A program made the translations under genes and the position numbers. From Sphingopyxis sp. CCNWLW2 (GTDB lineage: Bacteria > Pseudomonadota > Alphaproteobacteria > Sphingomonadales > Sphingomonadaceae): a DNA stretch of 64,000 nt. How positions within the stretch are numbered: the stretch's first letter is position 1; every line of letters starts with the position of its first letter. The notes under the pieces were generated by a model. That model made no database searches and was not told the DNA's origin. It saw nothing but the letters and a program-made list of their open reading frames with translations. Below are positions 8,831 to 17,157 of the stretch, piece by piece. Location of the stretch: positions 747,001 through 811,000 of the forward strand of contig NZ_JBAWKJ010000001.1 of assembly GCF_037095755.1 (NCBI RefSeq), given 5' to 3'.

Positions 8831-9295
8831 TCAAGGGCTTGCGGGCGGCGTACCGCTGCGCGTGAGTCTTGACACGGCGTCGACAAGCATATGCTCGCGC
8901 AAGGGCTTTTCCAGAACGAGCGCGAAGCCCGCCTCGCGCGCCCGCGCGCTCAATTCCCCGGACGAGTAGGCGGAGATCAGGATGGCCGGCCCATCCCAAC
9001 CCTGCGCGCGCAACGCGCCCAGCATCGCAATCCCGTCGCTGCTCTCGAGCCGGTAATCGACGATCAGACAGTCGGGCGCGGCGCGCGCCGCCTCGGCGAG
9101 CGCGGGATCGGCGGCGGGCCAGGCCTTCACCGCAAATCCGCGTCCCTGCAAAAGCAGGAGGAGCGAGCGGCGCACCGCCGGGTCATCCTCGACAATAAGA
9201 ACGGTCGGCGGTGCCTCGCTCCAACCCGATCGGGCGATCAGCATGTCCATGGTCCCGCTATCGACGCCTTTGCATGCCGCTACATGCTCCACCAA
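8831..9295 (-). CDS. Stand-alone response-regulator receiver domain
   Basis: A 154-residue protein made only of a CheY-like receiver. It shows the acidic pair in VLIVEDDPAVRRSL, the phosphorylatable Asp in CLIVDYRLESSDG and the conserved Lys in LVLEKPLREH. No output domain follows. The start is uncertain: 9295 or an in-frame ATG at 9250 are both possible and neither has a clear ribosome site. It lies downstream of a universal stress gene on the same strand. It might be a phosphate sink or partner for the FixL kinase (inference). Confidence 0.88.
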   Translation of the reverse strand: MVEHVAACKGVDSGTMDMLIARSGWSEAPPTVLIVEDDPAVRRSLLLLLQGRGFAVKAWPAADPALAEAARAAPDCLIVDYRLESSDGIAMLGALRAQGWDGPAILISAYSSGELSARAREAGFALVLEKPLREHMLVDAVSRLTRSGTPPASP

Positions 9296-9371
9296 AGTCT
9301 CGTAAAATCATCGGGCTCGCCCTTTCGGAGGTGCGAGCCCGAAGCCGGAAAACAGGGCCGGGGGCCATCGA

Positions 9372-10166
9372 TCAATGGCTCATGAGCAGGGGGAATTTGC
9401 TCTTCGAAAGCAGATTCTTCGTAGTGCCGCCGAAGGTCTCGCGCAGCCGGCCGCGGCCGTAGGCACCCATCACGATATAATCGGCGCGGAACATCGTGGC
9501 CTCGTCCGAGATCAGGAAATCGGCGTGAAACTTGCCGATGTCGGTCTTGCGCACATTCGCCGCGATGCCGTGGCGCGACAGATAGGTCGCGGCATCCTCG
9601 GGCACAATATGATTGTCGGACCCTTGCGCGGTGAAGATCTCGACCTCCTTCGCGAAGGCGAGCAGCGGTACAGCGGCTCGGAGGGCGGCCGCCGCCGAGG
9701 GACGGCCGTCCCACGCGACGAGCGCGCGCTCGAGCTCGAAGCGTTCGAGCGTCTCGGGCACCGCCAGCACGGGCGCACTCGCGCGCGCGACAATGCGGCT
9801 CGCGATGTCGCGCATGTCGGGCATCGGAAAGCCGTCGAGCGCGCGATTGAGGATGATGAGGTCGGCGAGGTCGGCTGCATCGAGCACCGCATTCGCGATC
9901 TCGTCCATCGCGTCGATCCAGCTCCAGCTGACATCCTCGCGCGACAGGCGACCGCTGATCACCGACTTGTTCTTCGCCTCGCTTTCGCGCTCGTCGAGAA
10001 TGACGACGGTTTCGGCAAAGCCGAACCCGTCACCGGCGATGAGCGGATAGGGCGTGACGTCGATGCAGGTCAGATGGCCTTCGACCGCGCGGGTGATATC
10101 GAGCGCCGCCTGCAGGCGAGCTTCCTGGCCATGGTCGTCATGTACGAGCAACAGGATATTCTTCAT
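9372..10166 (-). CDS. Universal stress protein (UspA family), second copy
   Basis: A 264-residue tandem-type Usp protein starting MKNILLLVHDDHGQEARL. It ends with the ATP-binding motif IVMGAYGRGRLRETFGGTTKNLL. It is a diverged paralogue of the protein at 5784-6593 (shared YLSRHGI block and GAYGRxRLRETxFGG motif). The ATG is preceded by AAGGAGACGG. A hairpin separates it from the BON gene behind it, so it probably has its own promoter. Confidence 0.93.
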   Translation of the reverse strand: MKNILLLVHDDHGQEARLQAALDITRAVEGHLTCIDVTPYPLIAGDGFGFAETVVILDERESEAKNKSVISGRLSREDVSWSWIDAMDEIANAVLDAADLADLIILNRALDGFPMPDMRDIASRIVARASAPVLAVPETLERFELERALVAWDGRPSAAAALRAAVPLLAFAKEVEIFTAQGSDNHIVPEDAATYLSRHGIAANVRKTDIGKFHADFLISDEATMFRADYIVMGAYGRGRLRETFGGTTKNLLSKSKFPLLMSH

Positions 10167-10244
10167 GAGCCGTCTCCTTGGTTTCTGCGCCGAGACTATG
10201 TGTCGTCAGCCGAGGCCGATATGCGCAATGATACGGATAGAAAG

Positions 10245-10272
10245 GCGGCCGCCCGGATGTCCGGACGGCCGC
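10245..10272 (-). terminator. Hairpin downstream of BON gene
   Basis: Arms GCGGCCG-CCCGGA and TCCGG-CGGCCGC form a strong stem, followed on the minus strand by CCTTTCT. It would end the BON transcript before the universal stress gene. A very similar GCGGCCGCCC hairpin follows the second BON gene at 30436. Confidence 0.6.
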
Positions 10273-10304
10273 AGGGGGTCGCCTCTTCCCCAAGGCGAGC
10301 GGGA

Positions 10305-10964
10305 TCAGCCGTCGACTGCGAGATAATCCTCGACGTCGGTCACGCCCGGTGCCGACCAGGCCGCGAGTTCGGCCATGCGCCGCTCGCCCCACGCCTTGAC
10401 CCGGCCGCGCAGTGTGACCGTGCTCCCCTCGGTGGTGACCGATACGCCGCTTGCATCGAGACCCGCCTGGCGCTTGAACGCCGCCATGATCCGCGCCTTG
10501 ACGTCGGCAGGGGTGGGAATATCGCCGACCTTGATCAGGTTCGAGACGCCGGTGACCCCCGATATCTGCCCCGCGGCGCGCGCGACTTCCTTTGCGATGA
10601 AGTGCCAGTCGACGGTGCCGGTCAGCGTGACCCAGCCGCGCTCGACCTTCACCTTGACCTGGCCCTCGGGGATCGCGACCGTCCAGCCGATCATGTCGAC
10701 GATCCGCTTGGCGATTTCATGATCGGCGGTCTTGGGATCCGACGCGAAGCGCACTTTCAGTTCCTCGGCGAGCGCACGCACGCCCGCGACCCGCCGCACC
10801 GCACGTTCGGCCGCGACCTTTTGCGGAAAGCTCTTCACATAGCCCGCCAGCGTCACGACGCCGTCATTGACCGAGACGCCGATATCGGCGTGATCGACGC
10901 TCGGATCCCATTCGAGTTCGGCGACCACGTCATCCTGCAGCTGGCCGTCACTCTTCTTCAGCAT
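10305..10964 (-). CDS. BON-domain protein with three BON repeats
   Basis: A 219-residue protein with three consecutive BON domains (about 5-75, 80-150 and 152-218). Each shows the D/N-G-x-V-x-L-x-G-x-V pattern (NDGVVTLAGYVKS, ERGWVTLTGTVDW, EGSTVTLRGRVKA). BON domains bind phospholipid or carbohydrate and are common in osmotic and stress proteins. There is no clear signal peptide. The ATG at 10964 is 6 bases after AAGGAGA; the in-frame ATG at 10970 abuts that site. A close paralogue is at 30490-31152. Confidence 0.92.
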   Translation of the reverse strand: MLKKSDGQLQDDVVAELEWDPSVDHADIGVSVNDGVVTLAGYVKSFPQKVAAERAVRRVAGVRALAEELKVRFASDPKTADHEIAKRIVDMIGWTVAIPEGQVKVKVERGWVTLTGTVDWHFIAKEVARAAGQISGVTGVSNLIKVGDIPTPADVKARIMAAFKRQAGLDASGVSVTTEGSTVTLRGRVKAWGERRMAELAAWSAPGVTDVEDYLAVDG

Positions 10965-11083
10965 GATCATTCTCCTTCGAAAGAAATCCGGCTCGCGTTG
11001 CGAGCGGACCGAAGCCCGGCGAACATCGGCAAGAGCCGCCGGCGCGTGCGGGCAGCCTTACCCGGGACGAAGGGTGCGGCTTA

Positions 11084-11100
11084 TCCGCAACTTTCCGTAA
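11084..11100. promoter_or_regulatory. TTACGNAA-type motif in BON/hsp20 gap
   Basis: On the minus strand the site reads TTACGGAAAGTTGCGGA. It aligns with copies at 13764, 17530 and 31251 as TTACGNAANNNTNCG. It lies between the divergent BON and hsp20 genes. A FixJ or LuxR/NarL-class regulator is the suspected reader; this is inference from recurrence only. Confidence 0.4.
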
Positions 11101-11249
11101 GGAGAGCTCCGCTTGGGAGCTTCCCCGATTCTGCCGTCGCTGCCTGCTCTAGGTCCCGATTGCGCTCCGGCGCATCGCGGCGAGGAGGGCCCTGCCCGGG
11201 TACAGCCCGCCGCCGCGATCCCTCTCGATTTTCAAGAAGGAGCAAGCTG

Positions 11250-11735
11250 ATGAACGATCTGACCCCGACCCGCACCGCGGGTAGCCAGCCCGCTGAGGCG
11301 GAGCTTGGCGCGATGAACTGGCTGCGCGGCGAGCTCGACCGCATGTTCGAGGAATTCGCTCGCCCCGGCCGCAGCCTGCTGAGCTATGTCCCGCGGCTCG
11401 TGAGCCCGCTCCCGGCGGTCGAGCTCGTCGATACCGGCCCGGCCTACAAGCTGACCGCCGAGCTCGCGGGCCTCACCGAGAAGGACATCCGGCTCGAGGT
11501 CGCCGACGGGGTCCTCCTGCTCGCGAGCGAAAAGGAGGAATCCTCCGAGCGCCGCGAGGATGGACATCTGATCAGCGAGCGGCGTCACGGCAGCTTCCGG
11601 CGCCGCATCGCCCTGCCCGCCGACGCCGATGCCGACAAGATCGAAGCGAAGTTCAAGCACGGCTTGCTCAGCGTCGAGATCGCGAAGACCGAAAAGGCGC
11701 GCGATCACGCTCGCAAGATCAAGATCGCCAGCTAG
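11250..11735 (+). CDS. Small heat-shock protein, Hsp20/alpha-crystallin family
   Basis: A 161-residue holdase chaperone. The variable N-terminus (MNDLTPTRTAGSQ) is followed by an alpha-crystallin domain from VELVDTGPAYKLTAELAG. The domain contains the SFRRRIALP strand and ends in the conserved GLLSVEIAK motif. AAGGAG precedes the ATG by 9 bases; the open frame extends far upstream but is not coding there. Unlike the gene at 45122, no ROSE-type leader is visible, but a TTACGNAA motif lies 150 bases upstream, suggesting redox or oxygen control rather than heat control. Confidence 0.94.
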   Translation: MNDLTPTRTAGSQPAEAELGAMNWLRGELDRMFEEFARPGRSLLSYVPRLVSPLPAVELVDTGPAYKLTAELAGLTEKDIRLEVADGVLLLASEKEESSERREDGHLISERRHGSFRRRIALPADADADKIEAKFKHGLLSVEIAKTEKARDHARKIKIAS

Positions 11736-11741
11736 GCAAAC

Positions 11742-11771
11742 GGGCCGGAACCGCAGACGCGGCTCCGGCCC
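11742..11771 (+). terminator. Hairpin after hsp20
   Basis: Arms GGGCCGGA-CCGC and GCGG-TCCGGCCC make a 12-pair stem 6 bases after the hsp20 stop. No T-run follows, so termination may be Rho-assisted or partial. Confidence 0.5.
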
Positions 11772-11814
11772 TCCCGCTCGATCTCGCGCGATTCCCTCGC
11801 ACCGGAGTTATATC

Positions 11815-11943
11815 ATGCCCCTTGGTATTCACACCGACCGGCACGGCGAGGCGCTGCTTCGGCTCAAGCTCGGATCGGCGATGCTTTCGCTTGTGATCTG
11901 CGCGTCGTTGATCCTGTCGCTCGCTCCGCGGCTGTGGCCGTAG
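11815..11943 (+). CDS. Small single-span membrane protein (hypothetical)
   Basis: A 42-residue frame starting MPLGIHTDRHGEAL, with one hydrophobic helix (SAMLSLVICASLILSLA) near the C-terminus. GGAG is 7 bases before the ATG. It follows hsp20 on the same strand after a hairpin. It is not recognised; size, ribosome site and helix support a real gene, but the short length leaves doubt. Confidence 0.45.
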   Translation: MPLGIHTDRHGEALLRLKLGSAMLSLVICASLILSLAPRLWP

Positions 11944-11967
11944 GACCAGACGCGCCGATGTCGGCGC

Positions 11968-12945
11968 CTAGCGATCCGGCGCGCCTTCCTCGTCCCCGCC
12001 GAGAATCTCCGCCGGCACCGGGCTTCCGGCGCGCAGCGAATCGGGCGTGATGATCACGCTCGTTCCCGCGACCAGAAGCGGGCCGAGCAGCGCGCGCAGA
12101 TCGGCCGCGATGTGGACGCGCCCGGCGAACGACGTCGGTGTCCTCGCGGCGATCGCGCCCGGGAGGGGGACTTCCGTCCAGGTTGCCGGCCCCTCGACGC
12201 CCGACCGCCGGATGAAGGCGGAAGTGCCCGTCATTGATCCCTCGATGCGCGCGGGCGCCGAGCCGATGATCGTTCCGTTGCGAAGGATCAGGATCCGCTG
12301 GTCTGTGGCACTGGCGATGATCGACAGGGGGCCGCTGCGCGCGCGTTCGGGCGTCCAGAGCAGCGCGCCATCGGAAGGGCGCGTTTCGGTCATGGCGAGC
12401 GGATCGGTCGGGGCCGCACGCGGCACCGCTGCGGCATCGGTGACGATGACCGTCATGCCGAGCCGGGAGACGCCATAGAGGAGACGGGCGAAGCCATGCG
12501 GCAGGCGAATGCAACCGTGCGAAGCGGGGTAGCCCGGCAAGGTGCCGCCGTGCAGCGCCACGCCGCCCCAGGTCAGCCGCTGCATATAGGGCATCGGCGC
12601 ATCGTCGTAGAGGCTCGAGCGATGGTCGACGTCGCGCTGGAGGATGGTGAAGACACCGGTCGGGGTTTCATGGCCGGCCTTGCCCGTCGAGACAGTGGTA
12701 ATCGCGATCGGGACGCCATTGCGGTACAGCGTGCCGCGCTGGGTCGCGAGACTCACGATCATCATCAAGGGCCCGCGCGGCGCGATCTCGGGCGCCCAGA
12801 TATAATCTCCGGGCTTCAACCGCTCGGCGGCATCGAGCACGCTCCCATGCGGGCTTGAGGGCTCGGCCGAGGCCGCGAGTGGCAACAGCAGCGCCGCTCC
12901 CAGCAAAAGCGCTGCCCTTCCGGCGAGCTTCGCCCAGGTTCCCAC
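11968..12945 (-). CDS. L,D-transpeptidase (YkuD family), exported
   Basis: A 325-residue periplasmic enzyme with a signal peptide (MGTWAKLAGR, then a hydrophobic run to about residue 27). The YkuD catalytic domain (about 60-170) shows STGKAGHETPTGVF and the motif HGGTLPGYPASHGCIRLP, with H132, H143, catalytic C145 and R147. Such enzymes cross-link peptidoglycan or attach proteins to it. A C-terminal half of about 130 residues repeats part of the strand pattern (GPLSIIASATDQRILILRNG), perhaps a second degenerate domain. It lies 4 bases behind the FNR-type gene, probably in one transcript with it. Confidence 0.92.
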   Translation of the reverse strand: MGTWAKLAGRAALLLGAALLLPLAASAEPSSPHGSVLDAAERLKPGDYIWAPEIAPRGPLMMIVSLATQRGTLYRNGVPIAITTVSTGKAGHETPTGVFTILQRDVDHRSSLYDDAPMPYMQRLTWGGVALHGGTLPGYPASHGCIRLPHGFARLLYGVSRLGMTVIVTDAAAVPRAAPTDPLAMTETRPSDGALLWTPERARSGPLSIIASATDQRILILRNGTIIGSAPARIEGSMTGTSAFIRRSGVEGPATWTEVPLPGAIAARTPTSFAGRVHIAADLRALLGPLLVAGTSVIITPDSLRAGSPVPAEILGGDEEGAPDR

Positions 12946-12949
12946 TTTC

Positions 12950-13633
12950 TCAACCGGCCATCGCTGCCACTCGGGCGCGGTCGTTGATCCGTACCGCGCG
13001 CCGCGAGGGCAAGTCGACGAGGCCGTCGCTGCGCATGCGCGTCAGCTGCCGGCAGGTCGTTTCGATCGTCAGCCCCAATATGTCGGCGATCTGCTGGCGG
13101 CCGAAGGGGAGCTCGAACCCGCCCGGGGTCTCGCCGGCGTCGGCGGGCAGCCGCTCTTCCATGTCGAGAAGGAAGGAGGCGACCTTTTCGGGTGCCGACT
13201 TGCGGCCGAGCAGCATCATCCAGTGCCGCGCGCGGTCGAGCTCGTCGAGCGTGCGATGGAGCAATTTCTGCTGGAGATGCGGATGGCGACCCGCGAAATC
13301 GTCGAACTGCTGGCGATTGAAGATGCAGACCTCGGCGTCGGTCATAGCGGTGACCCGGTAGGGGCTTTGCTTGCCGAACGGGCGGCCGATAAAATCGGAA
13401 GGGAAGACGAGCCCGACGATCTGCTCGCGGCCATCGGCGGTGGCGACGACCAGCTTCAGGACGCCCGACAGGACATTTGCGACCGTCGGGGCTTCGTCGC
13501 CTTCCCAGAGCAGGGTGTGACCCGCCTTCACGCGTTGCCGCCGCCCCATGCGGCCGAGTTCGGCGGCTTCGTCGGCGGCAAGGCTGGCGCAGATGGCGCG
13601 GCAGCGTACGGCGCAGGATGCGCAATCGCTCAT
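12950..13633 (-). CDS. Second FNR-type regulator with atypical recognition helix
   Basis: A 227-residue Crp/Fnr protein closely similar to the one at 5063-5752 (shared GRMGRRQRV, GHTLLWEGD, QIVGxVFPSDFIGRPFGK and PFGRQQIADILGLT blocks). Cluster cysteines C4, C7, C15 and C103 are kept, with an extra C11. The recognition helix reads ETTCRQL (E191, C194, R195): the Ser of ETTSR is replaced by Cys. The ATG at 13633 gives the same N-terminus as the paralogue; the open frame extends upstream. A TTACGNAA motif lies about 130 bases upstream, fitting a FixJ-activated FixK role (inference). Confidence 0.92.
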   Translation of the reverse strand: MSDCASCAVRCRAICASLAADEAAELGRMGRRQRVKAGHTLLWEGDEAPTVANVLSGVLKLVVATADGREQIVGLVFPSDFIGRPFGKQSPYRVTAMTDAEVCIFNRQQFDDFAGRHPHLQQKLLHRTLDELDRARHWMMLLGRKSAPEKVASFLLDMEERLPADAGETPGGFELPFGRQQIADILGLTIETTCRQLTRMRSDGLVDLPSRRAVRINDRARVAAMAG

Positions 13634-13763
13634 CGCCGTGCACCCGCAAGCGACGCGCGCTCCGCACGCCACTCCGTTGCTTGGCGGTCGCGGCCTGGAT
13701 GGCGGAAAAGATGTGGCTGACCCCTCATGCGGCCGGGAATAGCGGCTCCGCATGCGCCCGTGA

Positions 13764-13780
13764 TTACGCAACTGTACGTA
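13764..13780. promoter_or_regulatory. TTACGNAA-type motif between fnr2 and DUF465 gene
   Basis: TTACGCAACTGTACGTA on the plus strand. A second half-site, TTGCGTAA, lies at 13834-13841. Both are in the divergent gap between the second FNR gene and the DUF465-dksA operon. The TACGTA core resembles sites of FixJ/NarL-class regulators. Confidence 0.42.
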
Positions 13781-13901
13781 TGTGGTGCGAGGAAAGGCCC
13801 GACCGGCGCGAACCGCCAGGGGCGTAAGGGCTATTGCGTAACGACAGGGCGCGCGTCCCGGCGCAATCCGGCGAGACAAATCCGCGACGAAAGGACCCAG
13901 G

Positions 13902-14150
13902 ATGAGCGAAGCCGGCCACGATCTTCATGCGCTGTTTCCGGACCACGGGCCGGCGCTCCATGCACTCAAGCTTGGCAGTTCGAATTTTCGCCAGCTCGCC
14001 GAGGAGCATCATGACCTTCAGAGCCGGATTCAGCGAGTCGAGGCCGGTCTTGCGGCGGTCGCCGACGACCAGCTGGAGGACCTCAAGAAACGGCGGCTGT
14101 TCACCCTCGACGAGATTGCCGCGCTCATCGCGATCGAGGAGGAGGCGTGA
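13902..14150 (+). CDS. DUF465 (YdcH-like) small helical protein
   Basis: An 82-residue protein of two long helices (NFRQLAEEHHDLQSRIQRVE and DDQLEDLKKRRLFTLDEIAALI), with the LKKRRL block typical of DUF465/YdcH proteins. Function of the family is unknown. AAAGGAC precedes the ATG. Its TGA overlaps the next gene's ATG (TGATG), so the two are coupled. Confidence 0.85.
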   Translation: MSEAGHDLHALFPDHGPALHALKLGSSNFRQLAEEHHDLQSRIQRVEAGLAAVADDQLEDLKKRRLFTLDEIAALIAIEEEA

Positions 14151-14479
14151 TGCACAGTCTTTCCGAAATACGCGCGGGCCTGGTCGTGCGCCTCGACCAG
14201 CTCGCAGCGGAGGTTGAGCGGCTGGAAAGCGAGCAGCGCGTGCCGCTCGACGACGATTCCGCCGAGCAGGCTGTCGAGCGCGAAGACGACGAGACGATCG
14301 ATGCGCGGCAAAGCGCCGCAACTGAGCAGATGAAGGCAATCCGGCTCGCGATCGCGCGTCTCGATGCCGGCCATTACGGCCTCTGCACCGCGTGCGGCAT
14401 CCCGATCGATGCCGCGCGCCTCGAAGCCGTTCCGCACACCGCGCATTGCATCGACTGCGAGCGCGAGTTCGGCGGCTGA
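14150..14479 (+). CDS. TraR/DksA family zinc-finger protein
   Basis: A 109-residue protein with an N-terminal coiled coil (VVRLDQLAAEVERLESEQ) and a C-terminal four-cysteine zinc finger, CTACGIP...CIDCEREF. DksA-type proteins bind the RNA polymerase secondary channel and adjust transcription under stress. This short member lacks the longer DksA N-terminus. The ATG at 14150 follows GGAGG and overlaps the stop of the DUF465 gene; a GTG three bases earlier is also possible. Confidence 0.9.
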   Translation: MHSLSEIRAGLVVRLDQLAAEVERLESEQRVPLDDDSAEQAVEREDDETIDARQSAATEQMKAIRLAIARLDAGHYGLCTACGIPIDAARLEAVPHTAHCIDCEREFGG

Positions 14480-14499
14480 ACATACGCCCGGCGAACGAC

Positions 14500-15777
14500 A
14501 TGATCGAATCCCTTCCAGACGCCAACCTGCAGCAACTCGCCGGCATCGGACTGGCGCTTCTTCTCGGGCTGCTTGTCGGCATCCAGCGCGGCTGGAGCCT
14601 GCGCAACGAGACCGCGGGCAGCCGCTTCGCGGGTGTGCGGACCTTTGCGCTGTTCGGCCTTGCGGGCGGCATCGCGGGAGCGACCGGATCTCAAAGCCCG
14701 GCGATCGCGGCGATCGTCGCCGGGGCTGCAGCTGTCCTCACCCTCATCGGCTATGCGAAAACCGCGCGGGCGCCCGAGCAGCTGAGCGGGACATCGAGCC
14801 TCGCGGCCCTCATCACGCTCGGTTGCGGCTATCTCGCGGCCAGCGGTCGGAGCGAGATGGCGACGGTGGTCGCCGTTGCCATGACGCTGGTGCTTGCGCT
14901 GCGCACCGAGCTTCATCGCTGGGTTTCCGGTCTCAGCGATATCGAGGTCGGCGCGATCGTCCGGTTCGCGCTCATCGCGCTCGCCATATTGCCGCTGCTG
15001 CCCGACCAGCGCTTCGGCCCCTATGACGCCTGGAATCCTCGCCAGCTCTGGCTGGTCGTGGTGTTCGTCTCGGGCTTCTCCTTTCTCGGCTATATCGCAG
15101 CGAAACGCTTTGGCGCCTCGCGGGGCACGCTCGTCATGGCCGCGACCGGCGCGATGGTTTCCTCGACCGCGGTGACCGCGGCGCTCGCGATGCGCGTGCG
15201 CGACGGAGAGGAAAGCGAGGCGATGGCCATTGCCGGCATCGGCGCGGCGTCGGCGGTCATGCTGATCCGCGCGATCGTCCTGACCCTGTTCCTCGCGCCG
15301 GCAGCGATGCCGGCCTTCGGCTGGCTTGCGGCACCCGCCGCGCTGGTGAGCGGCGGCGCGATGTTCTGGGCTTTGCGGAGCCGCCGCAAGGAAAGCGCTG
15401 CCAACCGTCCCGTCGAGCTCAAGAACCCGTTCCGGCTCGCGCCGGCGATCGGCCTCATGCTGCTCGTCATGGTGCTGACCGTCGCCGCACGCTGGATGAT
15501 GGCGATGGTGGGCGAACGCGGCCTCGCGCTGGTCATCGCGCTTTCGGGCCTGGCCGACGTCGACTCCGCGATCATCACGGTGGGATCGCTACCTCCGGGT
15601 CTGCTCGAGGGCCAGATCGCGACGATCGTCATCATTGCCCCGGTGCTCGCCAACACGCTGTTCAAGGGCGCCACCGCCCTGGCGATCGCGGGGCTGCGCA
15701 AAGGATGGAAGCTCGCCTTGCCGCTTGTGCTGAGCGTTGCAGCCAGCCTCGCGGTCCTGCCGACCCTTCTCGTCTGA
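14500..15777 (+). CDS. MgtC/SapB family membrane protein with DUF4010 domain
   Basis: A 425-residue integral membrane protein. The N-terminal part (LALLLGLLVGIQRGWSLR, then RFAGVRTFALFGLAGGIAG) matches the MgtC/SapB domain. The C-terminal DUF4010 part has about seven further helices and ends in a motif region around SGLADVDSAIITV. MgtC relatives are linked to Mg2+ starvation and acid stress, but transport has not been shown for this type. It follows the DksA-like gene after 20 bases and precedes the Nramp-like gene, suggesting a shared metal-homeostasis theme. Confidence 0.88.
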   Translation: MIESLPDANLQQLAGIGLALLLGLLVGIQRGWSLRNETAGSRFAGVRTFALFGLAGGIAGATGSQSPAIAAIVAGAAAVLTLIGYAKTARAPEQLSGTSSLAALITLGCGYLAASGRSEMATVVAVAMTLVLALRTELHRWVSGLSDIEVGAIVRFALIALAILPLLPDQRFGPYDAWNPRQLWLVVVFVSGFSFLGYIAAKRFGASRGTLVMAATGAMVSSTAVTAALAMRVRDGEESEAMAIAGIGAASAVMLIRAIVLTLFLAPAAMPAFGWLAAPAALVSGGAMFWALRSRRKESAANRPVELKNPFRLAPAIGLMLLVMVLTVAARWMMAMVGERGLALVIALSGLADVDSAIITVGSLPPGLLEGQIATIVIIAPVLANTLFKGATALAIAGLRKGWKLALPLVLSVAASLAVLPTLLV

Positions 15778-15837
15778 GCCCGATCGGACGCCGCATGGAG
15801 TGGCCAGAGGTGGAATGGTTTCAAAAGGGGGCCTTCG

Positions 15838-17157
15838 GTGACCGCAGCAACAGACCATAATGAAGGACCGCCGACCCAGCCGGCGAACCTCTCGTCAAAC
15901 CCGCGGACATTTCTTCGCGCGCTCGGTCCGGGCCTGATCGCCGGCGCCGCCGACGACGATCCGAGCGGAATCGGAACGCACAGCCAGATCGGCGCGGCAT
16001 TCGGTTACCGGCTCTCCTGGACCTTCGTGCTGAGCTTCCCGCTGATGGTGGCGATCCAGGAGATCGCCGCCGAGATCGGGCGGGTTACCGGCGCAGGGAT
16101 CGCGCGCAACCTCCGCCGGCATTATTCGCGTCCCCTGCTCTGGTCGATGGTGTCGCTGCTGCTCGTCGCGAACATCATCAATCTCGGCGCCGATCTCGGC
16201 GCGATGGGTGCGGCGCTGGCCCTGCTCGCCGGAGGCAAGGCCGGACTCTATACCTTGTTGTTCGGGATCCTCAGCATCGTCCTCGAAGTCGGCCTTAGCT
16301 ATTCTCGCTACGCCGCAATCCTCAAATGGACGACGCTCACCCTCTTTACCTATGTCGCGGTGCTGTTCGTGGTGCATGTTCCATGGGGCACGGCCCTCAC
16401 GGCGCTGCTGCTTCCCGACATCGAACTCAATGCAGCCTATGCCACGGCGTTCGTCGCAATCCTCGGCACGACGATCAGCCCCTATCTCTTCTTCTGGCAG
16501 GCGGGGCAGGAGATCGAGGAACAGCATCGCCATCATGCCAAGCCGCTCTGCCTGACGCCCGCGGCAGCCGATGGCGAATTCAGGCGCATTCGTGTCGACA
16601 CGCTGACGGGCATGGCGTTCAGCACTCTCATTTCGCTCGCGATCGTCTTCGCGACCGCGGCGACGCTGCATGCCGAGGGCATACGCGATATCGCCACATC
16701 GGCGCAGGCCGCCGAAGCGCTGCGTCCGCTCGCCGGGCCGTTTGCTTTCGCGATGTTCGCGCTCGGAATCATCGGCACCGGCCTTCTCGCGGTCCCGGTG
16801 CTGGCCGGATCGGCCGCCTATGCCGTCACCGAGATGGCGGGAATGGCAGGTAGCCTCGACGCCAAGCCGCTTTCGGCGCGTCTCTTCTACGGCACGATCG
16901 CCGCGACCACGCTTGCCGGCGCCTCGCTCTCGGCGATCGGCATCGACCCGGCACGCGCGCTCTACTGGGCAGCGGTGGTCAATGGCGTGCTCGCCGCGCC
17001 GCTCATGCTGGTGATGATGCTGATCGCCCGCAATCCGCGCGCGATGGGCCGTCTCGTCATTTCGCGCCGCCAGAGCTGGTCGGGCTGGGCCGCAACCGCG
17101 GTGATGACGGCAGCAACCTTGCTGTTTTTCTTCTTCCTCGTGACGGGAGATATCTAG
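15838..17157 (+). CDS. Nramp-related divalent metal transporter with non-canonical metal site
   Basis: A 439-residue protein with about 11 membrane helices and the Nramp fold. It starts at GTG (15838), 7 bases after AAGGGGG. Canonical Nramp proteins read DPGN in helix 1 and AxxMPHN in helix 6. Here these are DPSG (D41-G44) and TTISPYL (211-217), so the metal-binding Asn and Met are replaced by Gly and Ser, and the His by Tyr. This points to a divergent Nramp-related clade, possibly with altered ion choice such as Mg2+. It is downstream of the MgtC-like gene. Confidence 0.85.
   Translation: MTAATDHNEGPPTQPANLSSNPRTFLRALGPGLIAGAADDDPSGIGTHSQIGAAFGYRLSWTFVLSFPLMVAIQEIAAEIGRVTGAGIARNLRRHYSRPLLWSMVSLLLVANIINLGADLGAMGAALALLAGGKAGLYTLLFGILSIVLEVGLSYSRYAAILKWTTLTLFTYVAVLFVVHVPWGTALTALLLPDIELNAAYATAFVAILGTTISPYLFFWQAGQEIEEQHRHHAKPLCLTPAAADGEFRRIRVDTLTGMAFSTLISLAIVFATAATLHAEGIRDIATSAQAAEALRPLAGPFAFAMFALGIIGTGLLAVPVLAGSAAYAVTEMAGMAGSLDAKPLSARLFYGTIAATTLAGASLSAIGIDPARALYWAAVVNGVLAAPLMLVMMLIARNPRAMGRLVISRRQSWSGWAATAVMTAATLLFFFFLVTGDI

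Noticed and set aside
8869..8884. TTGACACGGCGTCGA as an FNR box
   Set aside because: Half-site spacing is 5, not 4, and the second half does not match; it is also at a gene end.
9375..11249. Long N-terminal extension of the hsp20 frame
   Set aside because: It runs antisense through the universal stress and BON genes; the real start with a ribosome site is at 11250.
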